Positions 25,203 through 33,805 of a stretch of DNA of 64,000 bases are shown here, piece by piece. Position 1 is the first letter of the stretch. Each line of letters starts with the position of its first letter. The position numbers and the translations under genes were made by a program. Under the pieces are notes generated by a model, which saw only the letters and a program-made list of their open reading frames with translations, searched no databases and was not told where the DNA came from. The stretch is from SIG565 sp045590755 (lineage in GTDB: Bacteria > Bacillota > Clostridia > Oscillospirales > Acutalibacteraceae), in the NCBI GenBank assembly GCA_045590755.1, contig JAZNRP010000024.1:62001-126000 (forward strand). Direction: 5' to 3'.

Positions 25203-25451
25203 ATGAGTTTTGAACAGATTATGCAGATTGTAAAAGAGGTACAGCAGAAAGTGCAGTACATTTTCACAGCAGACGAGGTTCAGGATGTCCTTGCTTACAC
25301 TCGAAGAAAATGCGAGGTAAACGGAAAAGGCGAAGCCTATGTACCGATTTTGTTCGAGAACGAGCTCAGGGACTACGTTGCAAGAGAGTATATCAACTTT
25401 ATGGGACGTATGAACCGCTTGAAGAAACAGGAGGCGGTCGCAAGTGTGTAG
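25203..25451 (+). CDS. Small early phage protein, unknown
   Basis: An 82-residue mostly helical protein (MSFEQIMQIVKEVQQKVQYI) with no recognised domain. ATG 25203 is chosen because GAGGTGA lies 6 bases upstream; longer frames start inside the preceding gene. It overlaps the next gene by 8 bases. Confidence 0.65.
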   Translation: MSFEQIMQIVKEVQQKVQYIFTADEVQDVLAYTRRKCEVNGKGEAYVPILFENELRDYVAREYINFMGRMNRLKKQEAVASV

Positions 25452-25731
25452 TGAGTGTGGATTTTCGAGATGTCCGAGCGGGTGCCCCAACGCCCCGGAA
25501 CCTGAAAAGGTCTATACCTGTAAGGCGTGCGGAGAAAACATAACCGTTGGTGATACATATTACGAGTACGACGGCGATTACTACCACGAAGAATGTTTCG
25601 AGGATGAAGCCGTGAACATACTGCTCGAAAGCGGAGCCACAAAGAACACCGCAGATGAGAGCGATATTGATGATGGGAGTGATGACGCTTATGAGTCTTG
25701 GCGAGATGAACAGTTGCTCCGAGAAGATTAA
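25444..25731 (+). CDS. LIM-like Cys-rich zinc protein
   Basis: A 95-residue protein with a GTG start after AGGAGG. The N-terminus has CSECGFSRCPSGCPN, and residues 24-55 show CKACGENITVGDTYYEYDG...YHEECF, a zinc-knuckle arrangement like half a LIM domain. The C-terminal third is strongly acidic. Probably a metal-binding DNA or protein adaptor; the function is not known. Confidence 0.68.
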   Translation: MCSECGFSRCPSGCPNAPEPEKVYTCKACGENITVGDTYYEYDGDYYHEECFEDEAVNILLESGATKNTADESDIDDGSDDAYESWRDEQLLRED

Positions 25732-26335
25732 ACTCCCGGATATGCCTGAATTAACATTTGATGACCCGACACATACCTACCGACTGAATGGTATTGTCAT
25801 CCCGAGCGTAACGACAGTAATGGAACCGCTGAGTGCCGAAAAGTACAGAGGTATCAGCGATAGTACGCTCGATAACGCCGCAAACAAAGGAACCGAAGTC
25901 CATAACGCAATCGAGAATTGGATAAAGTTCGGTATCGTTGATATATCACCGGAGTTCAAAGGATACCTTGACGGTTTTCTTGAATGGTGGAACCTGAGAA
26001 AGCCCATTGTTATCGCCTCCGAAATCCGCTGTTACCACAAGTTGCTGATGTACGGCGGAACGCTCGACCTACTCTGCCTGATAGATGGCAAGTTGAACCT
26101 GATAGATTTCAAAAGCACCTCGGTTTTGAGCGATATGCTCTGCGGAGTGCAACTCGAAGGATACAGTCAAGCACTTGCAAGCCACGGCATTAAGGTCGAA
26201 AAGAAACGGATACTCCATCTGAAGAAAGATGGCAAGTGGTCCGACCCCGAATACCCTGCGAGCGACCCGCTCCGTTGGAGAGTATTCGGTTCATTAAAGT
26301 GTGTGTACGACTACATTCAGTCGTCGCCAAAATAA
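25691..26335 (+). CDS. RecB-family PD-(D/E)XK exonuclease
   Basis: A 214-residue nuclease with the complete RecB/Cas4-like set: GTEVHNAIENW (His71), Glu111, GGTLDLL (Asp126), LIDFKST (Asp139 and Lys141) and Q154xxxY158. It lies two genes before RecT, so it probably resects double-stranded ends for RecT annealing, as RecE or lambda Exo do. The start is uncertain: ATG 25691 has GGGAGTGA upstream, while 25706 and 25670 are alternatives. It overlaps the previous gene. Confidence 0.82.
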   Translation: MSLGEMNSCSEKIKLPDMPELTFDDPTHTYRLNGIVIPSVTTVMEPLSAEKYRGISDSTLDNAANKGTEVHNAIENWIKFGIVDISPEFKGYLDGFLEWWNLRKPIVIASEIRCYHKLLMYGGTLDLLCLIDGKLNLIDFKSTSVLSDMLCGVQLEGYSQALASHGIKVEKKRILHLKKDGKWSDPEYPASDPLRWRVFGSLKCVYDYIQSSPK

Positions 26336-26361
26336 ATATCTTATTTGAAAGGAGAGTCAGT

Positions 26362-27075
26362 ATGAACGAAGCAACCGCTACCACAGTAGGTAGCAACGCC
26401 CTTGTCCTTGACTCCGCCGAGGAAAAACTCGGCAAACAGGTCAGCACGGTCGAGATGCAGGCAGAAGCCATCGCTATCACCGATGCAGTCAGTTACGAAG
26501 CAGCAGCCGATATGCTCCGCAACATCAAAGATGTCGGCAAAAAGGTGGAAGAGTATTGGGAGCCCCTAAGAAAATCCGCTCATCAAACCTATCAGGACAT
26601 TCTTGACCGCAAGAAAGAGATGGTTGAACCATTGAAATCTGCCGAGAAAATCCTGAAAGGCAAAATCGGAACCTTTCAGCTTGAACAGGAACGTATTCGC
26701 AGAGAGCAGGAAGAGGCTATGCGAAAAGCCGCTCAGGAAGAGGCTGACCGTAAACTTGCTGAGGCCCTTGAAGCTCAGGCAAACGGCGATGTAGTCGGTG
26801 CCGAGTACGCTATGGCAGAAGCAGAGGTTATGGATAATGTCGCTACCGCAGGCAGAGTTCAGTCTCAGGTGCCGAAAGCCAAGGGTATCTCTACCTCGAA
26901 GACTTGGAAGATTACAGGCATCGACAGTTCCAAGGTTCCCGTAGAGTTCAATGGAATGGAGCTCCGTCCCGTTGACGAAAAACTTGTGTTGTCCCTCATC
27001 AAAGCAAGTAAGGGAAAAATCCAAATTCCCGGTGTTACCTATGAAGAGACCGCAACGATTAGTGTGCGTTCTTAA
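26362..27075 (+). CDS. Phage coiled-coil protein next to RecT, unknown
   Basis: A 237-residue protein with a long charged helix in the middle (QERIRREQEEAMRKAAQEEA, residues about 112-150) that should form a coiled coil, and a beta-rich C-terminus ending VTYEETATISVRS. Proteins of this shape commonly lie between nuclease and RecT genes in clostridial phages; their role is not established. A recombination or ssDNA-handling accessory is a guess. AAAGGAGAG precedes ATG 26362. Confidence 0.72.
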   Translation: MNEATATTVGSNALVLDSAEEKLGKQVSTVEMQAEAIAITDAVSYEAAADMLRNIKDVGKKVEEYWEPLRKSAHQTYQDILDRKKEMVEPLKSAEKILKGKIGTFQLEQERIRREQEEAMRKAAQEEADRKLAEALEAQANGDVVGAEYAMAEAEVMDNVATAGRVQSQVPKAKGISTSKTWKITGIDSSKVPVEFNGMELRPVDEKLVLSLIKASKGKIQIPGVTYEETATISVRS

Positions 27076-27093
27076 TTAAAAATTGGAGGTCTA

Positions 27094-28011
27094 ATGATGG
27101 CAAAGAAAAATGAAATGGTTGTCGCTGCCGATAACCACCCTGCACAGATGCAGGCAGTCCCGAGTTCAGGCAACCTGAGTGTGTTCTCGGATGCACAAAG
27201 TTTTGAACTCGCACTTCGTATGGCTGACAGCCTCTCGAAGTCAACCGTAGTCCCCAAGGAATACCAAGGCAATAGCGGAAACTGCCTTATCGCTATTGAA
27301 ATGGCGTCCCGTATCAATACGAGCCCGATGATGGTTATGCAAAACCTGTTCATCGTGAACGGCAGACCCGGATGGTCGGCACAATGGATAATCTCGATGA
27401 TTAACGCATCCCGCCGATATAAGACCGAGTTGCAGTTCGAGTTCGGTCACGACCAAAAAGACGGCGGTTTAAGCTGTGTAGCGTGGGCTGAGGATTGGAA
27501 CGGACATAAGGTTTACGGTCCCAAAATCACGATGACAATGGCAAACGCTGAGGGTTGGGTCAGTAAGAACGGCAGTAAATGGAAGACAATGCCCGAGGTT
27601 ATGATACAGTATCGTGCGGCATCGTTCTTCGGCAGAATGAACTGCCCCGATATGATTATGGGCATTTACAGTCAGGACGAAGTCGCCGATATGGTAGATG
27701 TCGGTGTTTCAGATTTCGGTCTTGTGGTTGACCCCGGAACCGGAGAGGTTAGCGAGGTGCCTATGAGCGAAATCCCTATGATTGAAGATAAGCCCATCAC
27801 GCAGGAGCAGAGACAGGCACTCTTCAAGCTCGTCAAGGAAAAGTTCGGTGCTGACGGCAACGACATCCTGATGGGTCTCATCAAGGAAGAGGGCTGTGAG
27901 TCCACCAACGGTATGTTGACATCGACTCTCGAAAGAATTATCGAGAAGATTGATATTATCGCTCAGGAGCGAGCAGAAGCAGGAAAGGGCGAAGATAAGC
28001 CCGCAGAATAA
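27094..28011 (+). CDS. recT: RecT-family single-strand annealing protein
   Basis: A 305-residue protein. Residues 30-200 show the pattern of the RecT group in clostridial phages: ALRMADSLSKSTVVPKEYQG, NCLIAIEMASRINTSPMMVMQNL, GRPGWSAQWII and YRAASFFGRMNCPDMIMG. It would anneal complementary single strands during phage replication and recombination, working with the upstream nuclease. The C-terminal 100 residues are acidic and less ordered. ATG 27097 is an equally good start (7 bases after GGAGG). Confidence 0.83.
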   Translation: MMAKKNEMVVAADNHPAQMQAVPSSGNLSVFSDAQSFELALRMADSLSKSTVVPKEYQGNSGNCLIAIEMASRINTSPMMVMQNLFIVNGRPGWSAQWIISMINASRRYKTELQFEFGHDQKDGGLSCVAWAEDWNGHKVYGPKITMTMANAEGWVSKNGSKWKTMPEVMIQYRAASFFGRMNCPDMIMGIYSQDEVADMVDVGVSDFGLVVDPGTGEVSEVPMSEIPMIEDKPITQEQRQALFKLVKEKFGADGNDILMGLIKEEGCESTNGMLTSTLERIIEKIDIIAQERAEAGKGEDKPAE

Positions 28012-28049
28012 GAACTCAGGCAAAGCCTGAAGAATAGGCAGGTGATAAA

Positions 28050-28880
28050 ATGGCGTGGATAAGCGTACACGAGGGTGTTGACGGTCCGAAATTGCGAGCC
28101 CTATACAAACAGCTTGGATGTTCCAAGTTCGAGGCTGTCGGTATTCTCAATTTCCTATGGTTTTGGGGGCTGTCGAACGCCACGAAAGAAGGTCTTATTC
28201 TGTATGCGGATAAAGAAGATGTTGTTGAAGTCCTGTCGGGCTCAGGTGCAGGCTCGAAGCTCGATTTCCGAAAGGTTGTCGATGCTCTCCTCGATACAGG
28301 TTGGATAGAATACACCAACGGCGGTTTGTATATCCACGATTGGGAGACTTGGCAAGAGCAATGGTACAAAGCAAAGGAACGCAGGGAGAGCGATGCTAAA
28401 CGAAAACGTGAAAGCAGAAAACGCCTCCCGGTTCCCTCTGCGGACGATAACGAGGACAGTCCGCACGACAGTCCATCGGACATTCCGCAGGACACGGCAG
28501 GAGACGAGAAAAAGGGTGACGGAGATGACGGAGGTGGTGACGGACCACCCGAAGAAGAACCGAAGTACACCCCGAAATTCGAGGAGTTTTGGCAAATCTA
28601 TCCAAGGAAGATTGGTAAAGGCGATGCCTATAAGAAATACAAAGCTCGTAGAAATGACGGTTTCTCGGATGAACAACTCATAACCGCTGCAAAGGTTTAT
28701 GCCGCTCAATGCAAGAAGCAGAAGACCGAGAAACAGTACATCAAGCATCCCAAGACTTTCCTTAGCGACACGATGCCTTTTATGGATTTCTTGCCGAGGA
28801 AAGCGTTGAATACCGAAAACGGAGATGACAGTCAGCAGTCAGGCAATCCCTTTAAGAATTGGGAGGGCGGTCAGCAATGA
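28050..28880 (+). CDS. Phage replication initiator / replisome organiser
   Basis: A 276-residue DnaD-like or replisome-organiser protein. The N-terminal winged-helix-like half (residues 1-115) includes AWISVHEGVDGPKLRALYKQ, FEAVGILNFLWFWG and GLYIHDWETWQEQW. The C-terminal half has FEEFWQIYPRKIGKGDAYKKY and KHPKTFLSD, a domain common in phage initiators. The two are joined by an acidic, low-complexity linker (residues 130-180). The DNA encoding this linker carries the GGACAGTCC/GGACATTCC repeats, so the origin may be inside the gene, as in lambda O. A DnaC-like loader follows immediately. Confidence 0.83.
   Translation: MAWISVHEGVDGPKLRALYKQLGCSKFEAVGILNFLWFWGLSNATKEGLILYADKEDVVEVLSGSGAGSKLDFRKVVDALLDTGWIEYTNGGLYIHDWETWQEQWYKAKERRESDAKRKRESRKRLPVPSADDNEDSPHDSPSDIPQDTAGDEKKGDGDDGGGDGPPEEEPKYTPKFEEFWQIYPRKIGKGDAYKKYKARRNDGFSDEQLITAAKVYAAQCKKQKTEKQYIKHPKTFLSDTMPFMDFLPRKALNTENGDDSQQSGNPFKNWEGGQQ
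28440..28502. repeat. Iteron-like repeat cluster D inside the initiator gene
   Basis: GGACAGTCCGC (28454), CGACAGTCCATC (28466) and CGGACATTCCGC (28477) in tandem at about 11-base spacing, in phase with the helix. They encode the linker DSPHDSPSDIPQD. Because the same motif is found in two non-coding places, it probably acts as DNA and the protein linker tolerates it. Confidence 0.65.
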
Positions 28881-29764
28881 ACAGTTTCTTCCCGATGATT
28901 AAGAATATTGCCCTCACCGGATTGCAAAATCAGGTTGTTAAAGATTGCGACTACTTCGACGAAAACGGTGAAATTTTATACTGCGGTGTGTGTGGCGAAC
29001 CACGCAGAGAAATCTCGGAGTTCCCGGACCCTACGCCCGAAGACCCCGAAAACAAAACTATGCTCCTGCGGTGTTGTTCGTGCCGTTGCGACCGTGAAGC
29101 AGAAGAGCAGAGAAAAGCCGATGAACAGGCTCGAAGGGATATGGAGTATGTAGCCACCCTGAAAAAAGCGAGCCTAATGGACGAAAAGTTCAAGGCATCG
29201 ACATTCGATACCTTTGAAACGAACCGTTACAACAAAAAGAACCTCCGCCTATGCAGGAGATATGCCGAAGGGTTCAAGGAAATGCAAGAGAAGAACCAAG
29301 GGCTCATCCTATGGGGCGGAGTCGGCACGGGCAAGACATTTGCCGTTGCCTGTATAGCGAATTATCTCCTCGAACATAAGGTTCCCGTCGTGATGACCTC
29401 GTTTGTCAAACTGCTTGACATCATACAGAGGGATAAGGATGAGGAACCGAAGATACTGATGAAGCTCGACAGAGCGGCTTTGGTTATCTTCGATGACCTT
29501 GGTGCCGAGAGAGATACAAGTTATGCACTTGAAAAGGTGTATAGCATCATCGACAGTCGATACCGTAGCCAAAAGCCGATGATTTTCACCACGAACCTGA
29601 CCCTGAACGAAATGCAGGAAGAGACAGACATTCGATATTCCCGTATCTACGACAGAATATTCGAGTTCTGCTACCCGATACAGTTCACAGGACCGAGTTG
29701 GAGAAAGAAAGCGGCACACGACAGATTTGAAGCTATGGAAAAGTTCTTTGCTGAGGAGGGATAA
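28877..29764 (+). CDS. DnaC-like helicase loader (AAA+ ATPase)
   Basis: A 295-residue loader. A zinc-binding N-terminus (YCGVCGEPRRE, LLRCCSCRCDRE) precedes the AAA+ core with Walker A GGVGTGKT (near residue 147), Walker B LVIFDDLGAE, sensor FTTNLTLNEM and a box VII Arg region (RYSRIYDRIFEFC). It would load the host replicative helicase at the phage origin. It overlaps the initiator gene by 4 bases, and GGGAGGGCGG precedes ATG 28877. No replicative helicase gene is visible, so the host DnaB-type helicase is presumably recruited. Confidence 0.9.
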   Translation: MNSFFPMIKNIALTGLQNQVVKDCDYFDENGEILYCGVCGEPRREISEFPDPTPEDPENKTMLLRCCSCRCDREAEEQRKADEQARRDMEYVATLKKASLMDEKFKASTFDTFETNRYNKKNLRLCRRYAEGFKEMQEKNQGLILWGGVGTGKTFAVACIANYLLEHKVPVVMTSFVKLLDIIQRDKDEEPKILMKLDRAALVIFDDLGAERDTSYALEKVYSIIDSRYRSQKPMIFTTNLTLNEMQEETDIRYSRIYDRIFEFCYPIQFTGPSWRKKAAHDRFEAMEKFFAEEG

Positions 29765-29765
29765 G

Positions 29766-29963
29766 ATGAACGAATTAGATGCTACCGGATACATCGAAAT
29801 CGACAACGAACCCGACAGAATTGCTGTGGCTTCGATTTTGTTCAAGAATGGCTATACCGTATCAAAGGTTAGGCAAAAAAGGAACGACAAGGCTTATAAG
29901 TATTTTGTTAAATACGAAAAGAAGTGCCCCGATGAACCGGAGGTGAGCTCGAATGGCGGTTAA
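29766..29963 (+). CDS. Small early phage protein, unknown
   Basis: A 65-residue protein (MNELDATGYIEIDNEPDRIA) with a compact alpha/beta pattern (VASILFKNGYTVSKVRQKR) ending in an acidic tail. AGGAGGGATAAG precedes ATG 29766. It overlaps the RusA gene by 11 bases. Not recognised. Confidence 0.65.
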   Translation: MNELDATGYIEIDNEPDRIAVASILFKNGYTVSKVRQKRNDKAYKYFVKYEKKCPDEPEVSSNGG

Positions 29964-30390
29964 GTTTACGATACTTGGCGAACCGCAGGGCAAAGGTCGC
30001 CCCCGTTTCAGGAGTGCAGGAGCGTTCGTTCAGACCTACACTCCGAAAGAGACAGTTGCTTACGAAAACCTCGTTAAGTTGGAGTACAGACGACAATGCA
30101 ATGATTTCAAGTTCCCTGATGGGACTATGCTTGATGTCCGCATTACAGCGTTCTACACTATACCGAAGAGCGTGAGCAAGAAAAAGCGTCTTGCTATGGT
30201 CCAACACCTGATAAGACCGATGAAAAAACCCGATACAGACAATGTAGTCAAGGTCATCCTTGACTCATTGAATGAAATCGCCTATAAGGACGACGTTCAG
30301 GTAGTAGATTGTCAGGTCAGGAAGTTTTATAGCGAGAACCCGAGAGTTGTTGTTTCAATCTCGGAGGCTATCGTACCGAAAGGAGAATAG
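29953..30390 (+). CDS. rusA: RusA-family Holliday junction resolvase
   Basis: A 145-residue endonuclease that cleaves four-way junctions. It shows the family's N-terminal substrate segment GEPQGKGRPRFRSAG and the acidic metal motif KKPDTDNVVKVILDSLNEIAYKDD, split as KPDTDN and DD, both needed for catalysis. It fits the recombination module with the RecB-like nuclease and RecT. The length is typical. Confidence 0.93.
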   Translation: MAVKFTILGEPQGKGRPRFRSAGAFVQTYTPKETVAYENLVKLEYRRQCNDFKFPDGTMLDVRITAFYTIPKSVSKKKRLAMVQHLIRPMKKPDTDNVVKVILDSLNEIAYKDDVQVVDCQVRKFYSENPRVVVSISEAIVPKGE

Positions 30391-30392
30391 CG

Positions 30393-30623
30393 ATGAGAGA
30401 ACTCGAATTCGACGGCTATTGGGAAGGCGATGCAGTTTACTACTGCGACAACCCCGGATGTAAAGTCCACAAGAGTTTTCGCTTTGACAGCGAAGACGTT
30501 GACTCAAAAGGTCATCGGGCAGAGCTCCGCAAACAAGGTTGGATAACCACCAAGGTAAACGGTGAGTGGAAAGACTTCTGTTGCGAAGACTGCCGCAATC
30601 AGTACATCAAGACACAAACTTGA
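30393..30623 (+). CDS. Small Cys-rich phage protein, probable zinc finger
   Basis: A 76-residue protein with two Cys pairs, YYCDNPGC (residues 17-24) and FCCEDCRNQYI near the C-terminus, spaced as in a treble-clef or FYVE-like zinc finger. AAAGGAGAATAG precedes ATG 30393. Such small zinc proteins are common near RusA in clostridial phages; no function is known. Confidence 0.68.
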   Translation: MRELEFDGYWEGDAVYYCDNPGCKVHKSFRFDSEDVDSKGHRAELRKQGWITTKVNGEWKDFCCEDCRNQYIKTQT

Positions 30624-30637
30624 AGGGAGTAATAAAA

Positions 30638-31558
30638 ATGTGTGTACCTAATGCAATGGAATTAAGTTTGAAAGGTGATACTTTCACCGCTTTGAAAGAG
30701 GATTTTGATGCAATCCTCGCTCGAACACTCAAAAATATGGAGTCGAAGGGTGCCGATGAGGCGACCATTACCCTGAAGCTCGGCATCTCGCTTGAAAAGA
30801 CCACCGACTTCTCGGGAGAAGAAGCCGAAGAGGTTACAAAGCCCTCGTTCAAGCACGACATCGGCTCTGTGATGCAGGTTAAGGATAAGAAGTCCGGTGC
30901 CCTCACAGGCGACTATCAGCTCGTTTGGGACGAAGACGAAGGTAAGTTCGTAATGAAACGCATCGGCGATAATCAGATGACCTTGTTCGATGTCGCTGAG
31001 GAAAATGAGGAGAATGTCGAGTACATTCCTGCGGCAGACCCCGAAGAACCTCCGATGCTTGAAGCGGCAGATGTCGCTGATGATGATGCTTCAGAAGGAG
31101 ACGCAATCGACACTCCGTTTGGATGGCTCTCTCAGTTCGTAGGCAAGGATATGGCTATCGGCGAGGCTATGGGTAACTACACCGTAAGAACCGTTGCGAA
31201 CGAAGACGAGGAAAGTGCAGTTGTTCTTACCTCTGCATCCACAGAAGACAGCGTGTTCCATTGTGATGCCGAAATCCTCAAAGACCACATCGGTCACGAG
31301 CTGATTTGTGTAGGCGAGCAGAACGAGGCAGGTGGACCTATCGTTAAAATCGTTGTAAAATGCCTGCAATGTGACGAAGACCTCTACACCTTATACAATC
31401 CCATCTTGCTCGAAGAGAGCGTTACAGACGGTTCTACGGAAGATTACGACGATGACGATGTGGTTGTCGAAGAAACTGCCGTAGAAGAAGATGTCGGTTT
31501 GCAAGTTTCTGAACAAGTTCCTGAATACACCTACGAGGAACCCGAGGAGGAAGAATAA
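30638..31558 (+). CDS. Acidic early phage protein, unknown
   Basis: A 306-residue very acidic protein. Residues 1-125 (NAMELSLKGDTFTALKEDFD, with ITLKLGISLEKTTDF) look like a folded alpha/beta domain also seen beside SSB genes in clostridial phages. Residues 126-165 and 270-306 are Glu/Asp runs. Position between RusA and SSB suggests a replication or DNA-mimic role; this is inference. AAGGGAGT precedes ATG 30638. The stop overlaps the SSB start by one base. Confidence 0.68.
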   Translation: MCVPNAMELSLKGDTFTALKEDFDAILARTLKNMESKGADEATITLKLGISLEKTTDFSGEEAEEVTKPSFKHDIGSVMQVKDKKSGALTGDYQLVWDEDEGKFVMKRIGDNQMTLFDVAEENEENVEYIPAADPEEPPMLEAADVADDDASEGDAIDTPFGWLSQFVGKDMAIGEAMGNYTVRTVANEDEESAVVLTSASTEDSVFHCDAEILKDHIGHELICVGEQNEAGGPIVKIVVKCLQCDEDLYTLYNPILLEESVTDGSTEDYDDDDVVVEETAVEEDVGLQVSEQVPEYTYEEPEEEE

Positions 31559-31992
31559 TGAGTTGCTTAAATCTCAATGAAGTCCGACTCGCAGGTCGAG
31601 TAGTCAACGACCCTGAACTGAAAACCACGCAAGGCAGCGGACTTTCAGTTACCTCATTCAGAGTTGCCGTCAACAGACCTCGCAAGGAAGGTCAGGAAGA
31701 CCAAGCGGATTTCGTTACTGTAATTGCTTGGAGACAGAGAGCGGAATTTGTTACCCGATACTTCCGCAAAGGTATGGCTATCTACGTGGCGGGTCAGTTG
31801 CGTTCTCGCACTTGGGAAGATGGCAACGGAAACAAACGCTCAACTCTCGAAGTGGTTGCCGATGACATCAGGTTCATCGACTCCAAAAACGAGAATAACA
31901 ACGGAGCAGGAGAATTCGCACCGCCTACCTCATACGCACAGACCTCTGATAATTTTGAGGAACTCGGTGGAGATGACGACCTCCCGTTCTAA
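31558..31992 (+). CDS. ssb: Single-stranded DNA-binding protein
   Basis: A 144-residue OB-fold protein beginning LNLNEVRLAGRVVNDPELK, with FRVAVNRP and YVAGQLRSRTWED. A disordered linker leads to the acidic tip DDDLPF, the docking tail for replication and repair partners. It is a complete phage SSB next to recombination genes. Confidence 0.95.
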   Translation: MSCLNLNEVRLAGRVVNDPELKTTQGSGLSVTSFRVAVNRPRKEGQEDQADFVTVIAWRQRAEFVTRYFRKGMAIYVAGQLRSRTWEDGNGNKRSTLEVVADDIRFIDSKNENNNGAGEFAPPTSYAQTSDNFEELGGDDDLPF

Positions 31993-32006
31993 CTCAGGAG
32001 GATACA

Positions 32007-32777
32007 ATGGAGAAGACAAAAATCGAATGGTGCGATAGCAGTTGGAACCCGATAACCGGATGCAACCACGATTGCGAATACTGTTACGCACGAAAGATAG
32101 CCAACAGATACAAGGGATGCCTTGATTTCCCCGATGGCGTTGCTCCCGGTCCGTTGGTGATGCTTGAAAACAGGATGCAGGCAAAGACCAAAAGCGGAGA
32201 TATACGAAACGCCTCGTATCCGTTCGGGTTTACGCCGACATTCCACTACTACCGCCTGAATGACCCGACCACCAAAGGCTTCGGAAAGAACATTTTCGTC
32301 TGCTCTATGGCGGATATGTTCGGAGATTGGGTGCCTGAGATTTGGATTGAGAAGATATTTGAAGCGTGTGCCAAGGCACCGAACCACAGATACCTGTTCC
32401 TCACCAAGAGCCCGAAAAGATACATCGAGCTCGCCGAAAAAGGCAAGTTACCCGCCGATGACATCTTTTGGTACGGCACCACCGCTACTACGCCCGATAT
32501 GCCTGTGTTCTTCTCGGATGAGCATAAGACATTCGTAAGCATCGAGCCGATACTTGCTCCGTTTAATGAGAACGGTCTCGATATGGTAGCAAAGGTTGAT
32601 TGGGCTATCTTTGGAGCAGAGAGCGGAAACCGTAAGGATAAGGTAGTTCCCGAGCGTTCGTGGATTGAATACGCAGTCAACCTGTTCCACGATAACGGCA
32701 AGGCAGTCTTTATGAAAGACAGTATGAAGCCGATTTGGGGAGAAAACTTGATTACAGAGTTCCCTTGGAGTGAGTGA
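32007..32777 (+). CDS. Gp37/Gp68-family (DUF5131) radical-SAM-like protein
   Basis: A 256-residue protein with the family opening TKIEWCDSSWNPITGC and the cluster motif C19-NHD-C23-EY-C26 (CxxxCxxC), as in radical SAM enzymes. KNIFVCSMADMFGDWVP and RYLFLTKSP are further family blocks. The family is widespread in phages, but its substrate is, to my knowledge, not established. It lies between SSB and the late regulator, upstream of the sugar cassette. It could supply a nucleotide or base modification, but nothing in the sequence proves that. Confidence 0.85.
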   Translation: MEKTKIEWCDSSWNPITGCNHDCEYCYARKIANRYKGCLDFPDGVAPGPLVMLENRMQAKTKSGDIRNASYPFGFTPTFHYYRLNDPTTKGFGKNIFVCSMADMFGDWVPEIWIEKIFEACAKAPNHRYLFLTKSPKRYIELAEKGKLPADDIFWYGTTATTPDMPVFFSDEHKTFVSIEPILAPFNENGLDMVAKVDWAIFGAESGNRKDKVVPERSWIEYAVNLFHDNGKAVFMKDSMKPIWGENLITEFPWSE

Positions 32778-32778
32778 T

Positions 32779-33090
32779 ATGAAAGCAAGGCTACCGTTTC
32801 AAATGACAAAAGCACAGCAGAAGGCGATGAACGATGAAATCAATCGCCAAATCCTTGAAAACGATACAGCGTTCTCGATGGATAATGATGCGAATGTCCT
32901 GTGGACCTTGCACGTATGCTTCGGCTTTGGGAAGAAGCGGCTCCGCAGATTTTGGGAGGCTTGCTTCGCAGAACACCGCAGGCTCCGGGAGTTCTATGAG
33001 ATGGGTCCCGAAGATGACGGTTGGCTCTACCGCCGCAAACTCAAAGAAATCGGTGTTGACATCGAAGAGTGGTATAAGGAGACCGAGTAG
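32779..33090 (+). CDS. Early phage protein, unknown
   Basis: A 103-residue basic helical protein (LPFQMTKAQQKAMNDEINRQ; VCFGFGKKRLRRFWEACFAE) of a kind often found just before the sigma-like late regulator in clostridial phages. GGAGTGAG precedes ATG 32779; a GTG at 32770 is the alternative. No function recognised. Confidence 0.7.
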   Translation: MKARLPFQMTKAQQKAMNDEINRQILENDTAFSMDNDANVLWTLHVCFGFGKKRLRRFWEACFAEHRRLREFYEMGPEDDGWLYRRKLKEIGVDIEEWYKETE

Positions 33091-33136
33091 AGCGACAAAA
33101 ATTAACTGAAAGGAGGTGGACGGGGTTCCCGACACT

Positions 33137-33652
33137 ATGCAAGAAGAAAAAGAAAAGGTTTATGATGTTGAGGCCATCAAGAGCAGATTGGTAGATTTTC
33201 GTGAGAGAGAACGAGACATCGACAATCAGATTGAACGCCTTGACAGCATAGAGACCCGCCTGAGCAGCGTGGGTTCCCCGACCATCTCCGATATGCCAAA
33301 GTCTCCAAGTCCGGTACAGGACAGAATGGCAAGTATGATGGCGGTCAAGATAGATTTGGAGAACGACATACGAAAAGCGGTGCAGTTCCAAGATGAAGAG
33401 CGAAAGTTCTTTGAAAAGGTCCTGAGTTACCTGAAGCACTCGGACGAAAAAGCCGTAATTCGTATGCGTTACCTTGACGGCGGCACTTGGTATGATGTGA
33501 CGGATATGATGTTCGGAGGTAAAGCCGACTATCTCGGCAAGGAAGAGACCTACCTACGCCGAGTACATAAGGTTCACGGAGCGGCTTTATTGAATATGGC
33601 TATCGTCATTGAAGATAAACTGTCCGTAGGAGACAATTCCACGAACTGTTAG
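33137..33652 (+). CDS. Sigma-region-4-like late transcription regulator (DUF1492/ArpU-type)
   Basis: A 171-residue protein. An N-terminal helical coil (IKSRLVDFRERERDIDNQIE) precedes a sigma-70 region-4-like helix-turn-helix (FFEKVLSYLKHSDEKAVIRM and RYLDGGTWYDVTDMMF, residues about 98-145). This architecture and its position at the end of the early operon match ArpU/DUF1492 regulators of phage late genes. The start is uncertain: a strong AAAGGAGGTGG sits 20 bases before ATG 33137, and GTG 33116 overlaps that site. A terminator follows. Confidence 0.77.
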   Translation: MQEEKEKVYDVEAIKSRLVDFRERERDIDNQIERLDSIETRLSSVGSPTISDMPKSPSPVQDRMASMMAVKIDLENDIRKAVQFQDEERKFFEKVLSYLKHSDEKAVIRMRYLDGGTWYDVTDMMFGGKADYLGKEETYLRRVHKVHGAALLNMAIVIEDKLSVGDNSTNC

Positions 33653-33711
33653 CCTATACTTCATCATCAGAAACAATCCTATCGGTTTTAGGAGACAATA
33701 TTTCAGTATCG

Positions 33712-33752
33712 GAGAGCGGACCTTTCGGGGTCTGCTCTCGTTTTGTTTTGTT
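33712..33752 (+). terminator. Terminator of the early operon
   Basis: GAGAGCGGACC (33712-33722) pairs with GGTCTGCTCTC (33729-33739) with one G-T pair and a 6-base loop, then GTTTTGTTTTG. It closes the 10-kb rightward early transcript. Confidence 0.9.
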
Positions 33753-33805
33753 GTAAACGAAAACGAATATTTTAGAAAAATAATGAAAATAAATCCGCAA
33801 AACCA

